NCBI GenBank assembly: GCA_024642205.1
Contig: JAHEBQ010000005.1
Location: 95,160 to 159,159, forward strand
Length of the DNA: 64,000 bases
Reading direction: 5' to 3'
DNA from: Planctomycetaceae bacterium
Lineage (GTDB): Bacteria > Planctomycetota > Planctomycetia > Pirellulales > Pirellulaceae
Of the stretch, positions 56,203 to 64,000 are shown piece after piece (positions within the stretch are counted from its first letter, which is position 1; each line of letters opens with the position of its first letter). The notes below the pieces were generated by a model. The model was not told the DNA's origin and searched no databases. It saw only the letters and a list, made by a program, of their open reading frames with translations. Both the position numbers and the translations under genes were made by a program.

Positions 56203-57120
56203 GTGAACCTGCTTTCATTGACTGCAATTCTCGGGATATCTGCTTTCTACCATGACGCCGCGGCGGCTTTGGTCGTCGATGGTCAAGTCATCGCAGCGGT
56301 GCCGGAGAAACGATTTTCTCGGCAAAAGCACGACGCCAGCTTTCCCAAACAAGCTATCGCGTCTTGCCTTGAGCAGGCGGGGCTCGAAATCGAAGACCTC
56401 GACCACGCCGTTTTCTACGAAAAACCGTTTCTGAAATTTGAGAGAATCCTCGAAGCCTACCTGGCCTTTGCCCCGCGAGGGTTAGAGTCCTTTACCACCG
56501 CGAGGCCCGTTGGGCTGAAGTCGAAACGGCATCTTACGGGCGTGGTCAACCAAGGCCTCGGTCATCGCTATCGAAAACGAATTGACTTCCCAGAACACCA
56601 CGAGTCCCATGCCGCAAGCGCCTTTTTCCCGTCGCCATTTGAACAAGCCGCAATTCTGACCGTCGATGGAGTCGGGGAATGGGCGACAACGAGATCAGGA
56701 GTCGGAACAAGCGATAATATCGCGTTACTCAAAGAACTCACGTTTCCTGGTTCATTGGGGCAGTTGTATTCCGCGTTTACCTATTATTGCGGATTTCGAG
56801 TCAACGCAGGCGAAGGGAAACTGATGGGACTCGCGCCCTACAGAAAGCCGATTTACGTCAACACCATTCTCGATGAAATACTGGATCTGAAAGACGATGG
56901 TTCGTTTCGCCTGAACCAGACGTTTTTCAACTATTGTACCGGTGACACAATGACGTCTCCCGCTTTCGACCGACTTTTCGGAGGTCCGCCGCGAATCCGA
57001 TCAGCCGAAATAACTCAGCGCGAAAAAAACCTCGCCGCGTCGATTCAATCGGTCACCGAAACGGTCTTGATGAAGATTGCAGGGCATCTGCATCTGGAAA
57101 CAGCAATGAAAAATTCATGA
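56203..57120 (+). CDS. Carbamoyltransferase N-terminal part, before the TGA
   Basis: The first 305 codons carry the N-terminal carbamoyltransferase domain of ASKHA-like fold, with the HHESHAASAFF zinc/phosphate-site His residues and the VDGVGEWATT and GEGKLMGLAPY motifs. It starts at GTG 56203, 20 bp past the perfect TATAAT box. If TGA is a true stop this fragment lacks the C-terminal YrdC-like domain. Confidence 0.6.
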   Translation: MNLLSLTAILGISAFYHDAAAALVVDGQVIAAVPEKRFSRQKHDASFPKQAIASCLEQAGLEIEDLDHAVFYEKPFLKFERILEAYLAFAPRGLESFTTARPVGLKSKRHLTGVVNQGLGHRYRKRIDFPEHHESHAASAFFPSPFEQAAILTVDGVGEWATTRSGVGTSDNIALLKELTFPGSLGQLYSAFTYYCGFRVNAGEGKLMGLAPYRKPIYVNTILDEILDLKDDGSFRLNQTFFNYCTGDTMTSPAFDRLFGGPPRIRSAEITQREKNLAASIQSVTETVLMKIAGHLHLETAMKNS

Positions 57121-57294
57121 GTTCCCGGTGGCGTCGCACTCAACGGCGTCGCCAATGGTCGCCTGCTTCGCAACGGTCCGTTTGAAAACGTCTGGGTTCA
57201 GCCGGCTGCCGGAGATTCAGGAGGGGCGATTGGCGCTGCACTTTTCGTCTGGCACCAATTACTGGGAAACGTTCGCGAACCTGCCAGTTACACG

Positions 57295-58212
57295 ATGCCA
57301 TTTCTGGGGCCAGGAGAAAGCCACCTGACCGTCAAAGCCTGTTTCAATAAGTCAGGAGCGGTTGATCAGAAGGCACAAAATGATGGTCAGCTGTTTGATT
57401 TGGTCGCGCGATATATGAATACACAACGGGTGGTTGGCTGGTTCCAGGGCCGGATGGAATTTTGTCCCCGGGCTTTGGGAAACCGAAGCATTCTTGCCGA
57501 TCCCGGCAGTCCGGACATGCAGGACATTCTCAATTACAAAATAAAATTTCGAAAATCGTTCCGGCCGTTCGCCCCGGTCGTTCTTTCCGACCGGACCCAG
57601 GAATTCTGTGAACTTGATCCGCTCTCGCCTTATATGCTGTTCGCCACCCCCCTTCGCGGCAGCGGGTCCGAGGCGGACGCCGTTTCGTCTTTTCCGGCCG
57701 TAACCCACGTGGATGGTTCAGCCCGGATTCAAACGGTTTCCGAGGCAGAAAACCCAAGACTTTTCCGCCTGCTTGAGCATTTTGAACAAGTCACGGGTTG
57801 TTCAATCCTCGTGAACACAAGCTTCAACGTTCGCGGCGAGCCAATGGTTTACACGGCTGATGATGCCTACCGATGTTTCATGAAATCCGGGATAGACGTG
57901 TTGGTTGTCGAGCAGTTCGTTCCGGAAAAAACCGAGCAACCCCTCTTTGAACACATGCCCGGGATTACAAGGACTCGGAATTCGGTCTGGCAAAGACTGC
58001 ATTTAATCTGGTTGGCCGCAACTTATCCAATAAGATGGCTATTATCCAAACTGGTCTTGAGCCTGATTCTCCTGTTGGTTGTAACTCCCATTGGGTACGG
58101 AGCGCGAACGCTGAACCGGCTTTCGACTGGCACCCGACGCGATAATCCCGGCAGCTACTGGAAGACGCGTTTCAAGCCCACCGACTACCCCGGTTACTTC
58201 AAACAATATTGA
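57295..58212 (+). CDS. Carbamoyltransferase C-terminal part, after the TGA
   Basis: The open frame continues from 57121, the same frame as the N-terminal part; the first ATG is at 57295. It holds the C-terminal carbamoyltransferase domain with VVGWFQGRMEFCPRALGNRS (the carbamoylation site region), FRPFAPVVL and VNTSFNVRGEPMVYT. It ends with a membrane segment near 58050-58100 (LLSKLVLSLILLLVVTPIGYG), uncommon in the family. No ribosome binding site stands before ATG 57295, so independent translation is doubtful. Confidence 0.55.
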   Translation: MPFLGPGESHLTVKACFNKSGAVDQKAQNDGQLFDLVARYMNTQRVVGWFQGRMEFCPRALGNRSILADPGSPDMQDILNYKIKFRKSFRPFAPVVLSDRTQEFCELDPLSPYMLFATPLRGSGSEADAVSSFPAVTHVDGSARIQTVSEAENPRLFRLLEHFEQVTGCSILVNTSFNVRGEPMVYTADDAYRCFMKSGIDVLVVEQFVPEKTEQPLFEHMPGITRTRNSVWQRLHLIWLAATYPIRWLLSKLVLSLILLLVVTPIGYGARTLNRLSTGTRRDNPGSYWKTRFKPTDYPGYFKQY

Positions 58213-58218
58213 TCAGAC

Positions 58219-58434
58219 TTGCCTCGAACCAATAACACAACTTTCGAAACCGATACCTCGTTTGAGCGAGAATCCCACACGCGTCCACCGGGTTTCTTTG
58301 CGGAATTCTATGACTTCCTGGCTTCCAACAAGAAATGGTGGATAACGCCGATTGCCGTCCTGCTGTTGGTGCTGAGTCTCTTGTTTGCGCTAACCGATTC
58401 CGCGATTGGACCATTTATCTACGTGCTGTTTTAG
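58219..58434 (+). CDS. DUF5989 family small membrane protein, 71 aa
   Basis: A small protein with a Thr/Glu-rich N-terminus and then the conserved EFYDFLASNKKWWITPIAVL start of a single membrane helix, ending PFIYVLF. This pattern (E-F-x-x-F-L-x-x-NKKWW...PFIY-LF) marks DUF5989, small proteins that often follow carbamoyltransferase genes. The only start seen is TTG at 58219, 6 bp after the carbamoyltransferase stop. Its function is unknown; tight spacing implies co-transcription. Confidence 0.8.
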   Translation: MPRTNNTTFETDTSFERESHTRPPGFFAEFYDFLASNKKWWITPIAVLLLVLSLLFALTDSAIGPFIYVLF

Positions 58435-58479
58435 ACGCGGGTCGGCTACCGAAAACGCAACAAACCAAACTGACTGAAC

Positions 58480-59118
58480 ATGTTAACCGTCGACGAGCAC
58501 CCGTTACTTGACCTGCGTGTTTTCATCTCTGAATTTCGAAAACCGATTGGCGAGTTGACAACGCCGTTCGAAATACTGAACTGGCTTTCCAGGGAAAATG
58601 TGGCGCCGGTTTCCATGGACGAGACCACCAAAACAAAAGTTCGCAACCTGCTCCGGCAAGGTGGCTACAAACCGACGGGCCGAGGGAAGCCGGCTTCTGA
58701 GTATCTCCGGCAGGCTGTTGAAAAGGGGATCCTTGCCGCCATCAATTTGCCCGTCGATGCTTGCAACGCGGTATCCTTGCAAAGCGGGCTTCCGATCAGT
58801 GTCGTCGATCTCGATTTGGTTAAACGGCCGTTGCGAATCTCGATCGCACCGGAGGAATCGGAGTACGTATTCAATGCAATCGGTCAGACGATCAAGCTCG
58901 ATGGATTACTGTGCCTGTTTGACGCATTGGGACCCTGCGCCAACGGCGTCAAAGATTCGCAACGTACCAAGACGTCGGGAACGACGACCCGGACAATGTC
59001 CATCATCTGGGGAACCATTGAACTGCCTGCGCACAGCGAAAAAACCATGAAATGGTACCGAACGCTGCTGGAATCGGCCGGCGCGACGACAATCGACGTG
59101 GCCCCCCAGTCATCCTGA
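58480..59118 (+). CDS. Standalone B3/B4 tRNA-binding-like domain protein
   Basis: A 212-residue protein resembling the B3/B4 domain of the phenylalanyl-tRNA synthetase beta chain, without the catalytic core. Diagnostic stretches are VRNLLRQGGYKPTGRGKPASEYL and LPVDACNAVSLQSGLPISVVDLD. A C-terminal GTTTRTMSIIWGTIELP completes the fold. No signal peptide. Standalone members of this family are thought to act as editing or aminoacyl-tRNA-related factors, but this one is not characterised. It sits 45 bp after DUF5989; a link with the carbamoyltransferase locus is not obvious. Confidence 0.85.
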   Translation: MLTVDEHPLLDLRVFISEFRKPIGELTTPFEILNWLSRENVAPVSMDETTKTKVRNLLRQGGYKPTGRGKPASEYLRQAVEKGILAAINLPVDACNAVSLQSGLPISVVDLDLVKRPLRISIAPEESEYVFNAIGQTIKLDGLLCLFDALGPCANGVKDSQRTKTSGTTTRTMSIIWGTIELPAHSEKTMKWYRTLLESAGATTIDVAPQSS

Positions 59119-59415
59119 GAGAGCTGTTCGTTCCGGGTGACGTGTCCGTCGTCTGAATTTTTTTCCAGTAATCACCGCGAGACGGGCCGTGGCGTTAGTT
59201 GTTGCGGGACAACGCAACACCAGCGACCCGCCTCTGAGTTGATTCAGCCAATGCGTTCAAATAGTACGTCTTGGGCGGGCAACAATAACCGGTCAGCGCC
59301 GCATCGGATTGGACAGCGCTGATAATATAGAACTCCACAATGCTCCTTAAGTTTCGCGGAGCGCTCGCGAACCGAAACCAACAACGACCTTTCGATCTTG
59401 AAGTAACCGACTCCA

Positions 59416-59850
59416 ATGCCGTTTTCTCAAGTTTTTCGCTTTCGCCTCTGGCAGATCTTTGTTTGGGTCGCGGTCGCAGCAGTGGGTTTGTGGTTAATCA
59501 CACAGGTCGGAATGGAAACTGCCGAAATCGAGGTCCTGCAATTTGATACCTGGCCAAGAACCACCGTTGACGAATCTGATTCGCCACGGGAAGTCGTCAA
59601 TGTCGGTTTCAGATATGTGAAACCCGAAGAACTGAGCAACAGCAGACTGATTCTGTTTTTTGGCGACTCCGCTTACACCGACGCCAAAAACATCGAGATC
59701 GGTACGAAAATCAAGTTTCGATACCGCGCCCGACCGATGATGTGGCTAAAGCCCGGCAAGCCTGATTCAATTGCGATACGATCACTGGGACTGGACGAAA
59801 GCGAAATCGAAGAGATCATTACCGAGGTCAACCTGCGATCGGAAGATTGA
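59416..59850 (+). CDS. Membrane-anchored hypothetical protein, 144 aa
   Basis: I do not recognise it. It has an N-terminal membrane helix (residues 11-30, LWQIFVWVAVAAVGLWLITQ) and an outside-facing soluble domain with several beta-strands (VLQFDTWPRTTV; VVNVGFRYVKPEEL; SRLILFFGDSAY) and an acidic tail. This suggests a periplasmic protein anchored in the inner membrane. It is convergent with sucD, 25 bp away. The stretch 59119-59415 before it has a 7-bp inverted repeat (TCAGCGC 59293-59299 / GCGCTGA 59316-59322) but no gene I can see. Confidence 0.7.
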   Translation: MPFSQVFRFRLWQIFVWVAVAAVGLWLITQVGMETAEIEVLQFDTWPRTTVDESDSPREVVNVGFRYVKPEELSNSRLILFFGDSAYTDAKNIEIGTKIKFRYRARPMMWLKPGKPDSIAIRSLGLDESEIEEIITEVNLRSED

Positions 59851-59875
59851 CGAGCGGCGATTCACGACGGGATCG

Positions 59876-60751
<876 letters not shown>

Positions 60752-60905
60752 GATTCAGTTTTCAGTTGTCCGTTATTGAATGATTCGATGTTTGATTCTT
60801 GATGACAAGGAAGTGTCCCATCGCTGGCCAATTTGAGATTTCGAAATCCGACGGCCGAATTTCACCCTCGATTTTCTGATCCCGCGTATTGTCTTCTGCC
60901 AGGCC

Positions 60906-62090
60906 TCATCCCAGCGTTGCGACGACCTTTTCCGCCGCGTCCGCCAGATCGGTTGCCGTGATCAGATCGACATCGGAGTCTTCCAGGATCTTGCGACCGG
61001 CTGCGACTTCGGTTCCTTCAAGTCGTACGACCAGCGGAACGGTAAAACCGACCGACTTGGCCGCGACGACGATCGCTTCGGCGATCGTCGTGCACTTCAT
61101 GATCCCGCCAAAGATGTTGACCAAAACGGCTTTCACATTCGGATCAGAAAGAATAATTCGGAACGCTTCGGTGACTTGATCCGCGTCGGCACCCCCACCG
61201 ACGTCGAGAAAGTTCGCTGGCTGGCCACCGTGGAGCTTGATAATATCCATCGTGCTCATCGCCAGTCCGGCACCATTGACCAGACATCCGATGTTGCCTT
61301 CGAGTTTGATGTAGCTGAGGCCGGCGGCGGAGGCGCGAACTTCCGATTCTTCTTCTTCGGAAAGGTCACGCATTTCTTCCCAGTCCTTGTGTCTGAAAGC
61401 CGCATTGGAATCGAAGTTGATTTTCGAATCGAGCGCAACCAGTTCACCGTCGCCGGTGATGACCAACGGGTTGATTTCCAACAGACTGCAATCCGTGTCG
61501 ACGTAGAGTCGGCAAAGGGCCTTCATGAATTTGTCAGCGGAACGAACCGACCTGCCTTCAATACCCAGTTTTTTGCAAAGCTTGCGAACCTGGTAGCTTT
61601 CGATCCCCTGCGCCGGATCAAAATGCTCTTTGAAGATTTTTTCCGGAGTCTCGTGTGCGACCTTTTCGATTTCGACTCCCCCTTCCTGGGAGCACATCAA
61701 GACCGGTTTTTTTTCGGCGCGATCAAGCACGATTCCGAGATAGAGTTCGCGTGCGATATCGCAGCCTGCCTCCACAATAACCTGGTTCACCGTTTTGCCT
61801 TCGGGACCAGTCTGGATCGTGACCAAGCGATTTCCCAACATGTTGAGGGCAGCTTGTTTCGCCTCTTCAGCCGATTTAACCAACTGCACGCCGTGCTGAC
61901 CCGGGTTCTCGATGAACGTGCCTTTTCCGCGACCGCCGGCGTGAATCTGAGATTTGACGACCGCCACCGGGCCTCCAAGTTCCGTAAACGCGGCTGCGGC
62001 GACCTCAGCGGATCTGGCTACGCGATTCTCGAGAACTTTGACACCGAATTGATGGAAAAGCTGCTTGCCCTGGTACTCGTGGATTTTCAT
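60906..62090 (-). CDS. sucC: Succinyl-CoA synthetase beta subunit
   Basis: ATP-grasp beta chain of succinyl-CoA ligase, forming the catalytic complex with SucD. The 394-residue product starts [19 protein letters not shown]. It has [16 protein letters not shown] for nucleotide binding, [21 protein letters not shown] for metal binding, [38 protein letters not shown] and [13 protein letters not shown] 62090 fits the family; a frame to 62207 adds 39 unlike residues. A long opposite-strand open frame over this gene is a coding shadow. Confidence 0.96.
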   Translation of the reverse strand: MKIHEYQGKQLFHQFGVKVLENRVARSAEVAAAAFTELGGPVAVVKSQIHAGGRGKGTFIENPGQHGVQLVKSAEEAKQAALNMLGNRLVTIQTGPEGKTVNQVIVEAGCDIARELYLGIVLDRAEKKPVLMCSQEGGVEIEKVAHETPEKIFKEHFDPAQGIESYQVRKLCKKLGIEGRSVRSADKFMKALCRLYVDTDCSLLEINPLVITGDGELVALDSKINFDSNAAFRHKDWEEMRDLSEEEESEVRASAAGLSYIKLEGNIGCLVNGAGLAMSTMDIIKLHGGQPANFLDVGGGADADQVTEAFRIILSDPNVKAVLVNIFGGIMKCTTIAEAIVVAAKSVGFTVPLVVRLEGTEVAAGRKILEDSDVDLITATDLADAAEKVVATLG

Positions 62091-62342
62091 TTTATTGCGT
62101 TCAATTTGTGGGAAGACAAGCCGCAGATTATAGGAAACCACGATTTTGATGGTCAACGGGACACCGCCGCACATTCCCGTTTCGACAACAACGGTTATGA
62201 CGATCACAACGGGGATTCAAGGCCTCTGATAACCGGCAGAAACGACAAGCCTGCCTCGATATTGATTCGAACCTCGACTCAGATCCGATCAACCTTTAAA
62301 TGGATTCCCCAAGACTTTTCAAAAATCCTGCTGGATCTGACC

Positions 62343-63533
62343 ATGAATCAATTCCCGGAAGAAAATTCACAGGCACCGTCAAAAGAAAATGTTCAGGCGC
62401 AACAATTCACGACTTGCCCGTCCGAATTGCCAACCACGGTCACGAATGAACAGTCGACGGGCCGGTCGCCGGAGCGGGTCGAATCGAACCTCAATCGGTT
62501 CGGCGTCACGGACTCCTGTTCTCCCGATGTGTCGCAATACGGTTTCCACCAATTCGATATGCTCGCGTACGCTCAACTAACCTCGACACCATCGACGAGC
62601 CGTGATCAAGCCGCACACGAATTAACCGATTTTTCTTCGAAACACCGAAATGCGGAAATCGATCCGTATGTTGATCCGGCCGAACTGGCCCTGATCGACT
62701 TTCCGAGCGAGCCTTCGAACATCTTTCCTTCGAACCCGGAGGAATTGCGGACAGCACCTGAGTCTTCGAAGGAGTTGAACCCGGGGGGCGACCTGGCCAA
62801 TCAAACGCTGGAACACATCGAGAATTTTCGGCAGCAACTTGAATTGCTGGATTCTGAAAATTCGTCTCGTCGGCTGCCGCCATCGCAACCGACGGTCGAA
62901 ATTATCGGAGCCAATTCCCAACAGACAGAAGCCAGGGAAGAAACGCGGGAGTTGACTGCGGAAATGCCAACCGCCGCGCCCGACGATGAGGCTCTCCCCG
63001 TGGCCTGGTTCACTGACTCCGTTATCCAGGCACCCGCAAACCGGCTCGATCCCCTGGTTCAAAATACCGCGATTCCAATCGTGAATCAGGAAACAGGTGA
63101 AGCCATATTTGACATCCGTGACTTCAGCGACTCAGCCGACGGTGTTATCGAACCGATTCCCGGTTCGTGTGACCTGGAAGCAGAAATGTTCGAATTCAAG
63201 ACAGTCGATGAAATCCAACCCTGCGAAATTCCCAGGCAACCGACAAACACGTTGCCGCATATTGAAAACGCCGCCGAAACACAAGCAGTTCCTCGCACCC
63301 AGGACCAGGTTTTTGTCGCGGGAACCGGCGACGTGATCCAGGTCAACGGAAGCGACGGCTTCGACCATCTCGACCTGACCTGCTTCGACGTCAAATGGGC
63401 AACATTTTCCGATCAACGGATTCGGCTTGACAACCGGCAGGGAACGTCATTTGAAATACGGTATCACGATATTGCTTACGCATTGTTTGCCGACGGCGTT
63501 GAAGTCCGCCTGGATTCCGACGACGCCATCTAA
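62343..63533 (+). CDS. Unrecognised acidic protein, 396 aa
   Basis: No family is recognised. From ATG 62343 (after the sucC shadow frame) the product is acidic and low-complexity for its first 320 residues, rich in Glu, Pro, Ser, Thr and Asn, and likely disordered. A compact C-terminal module starts near residue 325 with RTQDQVFVAGTGDVIQVNG. It continues with FDHLDLTCFDVKWATFSD, RIRLDNRQGTSFEIRYHDI and AYALFADGVEVRLD, which look like a small beta module of surface proteins. No signal peptide is evident. No ribosome binding site is strong. It is divergent from sucC. Confidence 0.7.
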   Translation: MNQFPEENSQAPSKENVQAQQFTTCPSELPTTVTNEQSTGRSPERVESNLNRFGVTDSCSPDVSQYGFHQFDMLAYAQLTSTPSTSRDQAAHELTDFSSKHRNAEIDPYVDPAELALIDFPSEPSNIFPSNPEELRTAPESSKELNPGGDLANQTLEHIENFRQQLELLDSENSSRRLPPSQPTVEIIGANSQQTEAREETRELTAEMPTAAPDDEALPVAWFTDSVIQAPANRLDPLVQNTAIPIVNQETGEAIFDIRDFSDSADGVIEPIPGSCDLEAEMFEFKTVDEIQPCEIPRQPTNTLPHIENAAETQAVPRTQDQVFVAGTGDVIQVNGSDGFDHLDLTCFDVKWATFSDQRIRLDNRQGTSFEIRYHDIAYALFADGVEVRLDSDDAI

Positions 63534-63634
63534 CGCTGGCGTTACGGAACTGATTGGCACTGGCCGCAATTTTTTCCAATGAAAATTCGTTTCTTCGGAA
63601 TCAAGCCGCCTGTCAACCTGGATATTCCCTGAGG

Positions 63635-64000
63635 CTACTGCTTCATTTGAACCGCCCGGGCGCCGAGCGACTGCTTGCTGGCCTCCAGTTCCGCCTCTGC
63701 AATTTTCAGATTGCTGATCGCCCTGTCCAATGCGGCTTGACTGATCGACTCGGACGAAAACAGCCGGCGGGCGATCTCAAGCTCAGCCAGAGTCATTTCA
63801 TATTTTGAGCTTGCCGCTTTGATGGCCTGGATTTTTCGCTGCGCCTCGTTGACACTGCCAGCGGCCTTGTAATTGGACTCCGCAATATCATGGGCTGCGA
63901 CCGAACGCAGGTAATCGACTTTCGAAACGGATCCACGTTGGTAAAGCTCTTTGATGACGGTTAGTTCATCGGAACGGAATTGCAGGATGACTTCCATTTT
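63635..64000 (-). CDS. C-terminal part of a coiled-coil protein, efflux-adaptor-like, running off the right edge
   Basis: Only the last 121 residues are inside the window; the reading frame continues past 64000. They form two heptad-rich antiparallel helices (YQRGSVSKVDYLRSVAAHDI, SSESISQAALDRAISNLK), like the hairpin of HlyD/RND periplasmic adaptors or the coiled coil of TolC-type proteins. The protein stops straight after the second helix (QSLGARAVQMKQ). It therefore has no C-terminal lipoyl half and beta-barrel as in a standard adaptor. Truncation or a different architecture is possible. Confidence 0.6.
   Translation of the reverse strand, partial: KMEVILQFRSDELTVIKELYQRGSVSKVDYLRSVAAHDIAESNYKAAGSVNEAQRKIQAIKAASSKYEMTLAELEIARRLFSSESISQAALDRAISNLKIAEAELEASKQSLGARAVQMKQ

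Larger units (their letters stand above)
56203..58212 (+). pseudogene. Carbamoyltransferase (NodU/CmcH family) interrupted by an in-frame TGA
   Basis: Over 669 codons the frame gives a complete carbamoyltransferase, an enzyme that moves the carbamoyl group of carbamoyl phosphate to a sugar or natural-product hydroxyl. Codon 306 (57118-57120) is TGA. Translation on both sides in the same frame is family-like: ILGISAFYHDAAAALVVDGQ and PEHHESHAASAFFPSPFEQA before it, GGVALNGVANGRLLRNGPFE directly after it. The stop falls two residues before the GG of GGVALN, where homologues often have Cys or Val. Nearby positions also differ (ALNG for ALNC). One point mutation, a sequencing error or recoded TGA would all explain it. 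The intact neighbours SGNH and DUF5989 argue against whole-locus decay. Confidence 0.8.

Noticed and set aside
57118..57160. SECIS hairpin that would support selenocysteine at the TGA
   Set aside because: Only a direct repeat (GGCGTCGC twice) and weak pairing were seen; no clear SECIS-like stem-loop by eye. Kept only as one hypothesis under the finding.
61176..62342. Upstream 389 codons of the plus-strand frame that ends at 63533
   Set aside because: They lie opposite sucC and give shadow-like sequence. Only the part from ATG 62343 is kept as a gene.

Overview
The window looks like chromosomal DNA of a free-living, heterotrophic planctomycete, most likely of the Pirellulales. The evidence is lineage-typical protein families: a DUF1501 protein paired with a giant cytochrome-c-like DUF1549/DUF1553 protein, a surface protein with a LEPR-XLL-type N-terminal motif, PQQ-repeat propellers, a DUF4432 sugar epimerase, and an isolated subunit B of the formyltransferase/hydrolase (Fhc) C1 complex. 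Base composition is moderate and even. I found no rRNA, tRNA, CRISPR array, insertion sequence or phage module, and nothing that looks like a recent island. All functions are read from motifs and family memory; no database was searched.

Layout. 1-17 kb holds housekeeping genes: leuS-mutY, trpC with an SRPBCC gene, rdgB, a TPR protein, pyruvate phosphate dikinase, a membrane-anchored methyltransferase and glycerate kinase, plus a large surface protein. 17-27 kb is amino-acid and peptide catabolism: a minus-strand set (flavin reductase, M20 peptidase, DUF1611) lies divergent to a plus-strand arginine succinyltransferase (AST)-type set (aminotransferase, astA, astD), followed by a lone fhcB. 27-36 kb holds an ankyrin/PQQ fusion and then a divergent sugar-acid cluster. 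Its members (aldo/keto reductase, lactonase-type amidohydrolase, zinc dehydrogenases, tagaturonate-epimerase-like protein) fit a route from L-galactose through L-galactonate to tagaturonate and fructuronate.

36-44 kb holds two PH-domain membrane proteins and the DUF1501/DUF1553 pair. 45-50 kb is a second carbohydrate neighbourhood: Gfo/Idh/MocA oxidoreductase, TIM-barrel isomerase, phosphomannose-isomerase-like cupin and DUF4432 epimerase. It contains an 18-bp perfect palindrome that looks like an operator. 50-64 kb has dihydroorotase, a HerA-like ATPase, a VanZ/SGNH-hydrolase/carbamoyltransferase/DUF5989 locus, sucCD, and an unrecognised 396-residue acidic protein.

Most notable points: (1) the carbamoyltransferase gene is interrupted by one in-frame TGA at 57118-57120, next to a very conserved glycine motif, with perfect homology continuing in the same frame; (2) the L-galactose-like catabolic cluster; (3) an AST cluster lacking astB and astE but adjacent to an M20 hydrolase; (4) MutY with Glu at the catalytic Asp position. 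No complete new system was proven; the strongest leads are given as testable hypotheses.
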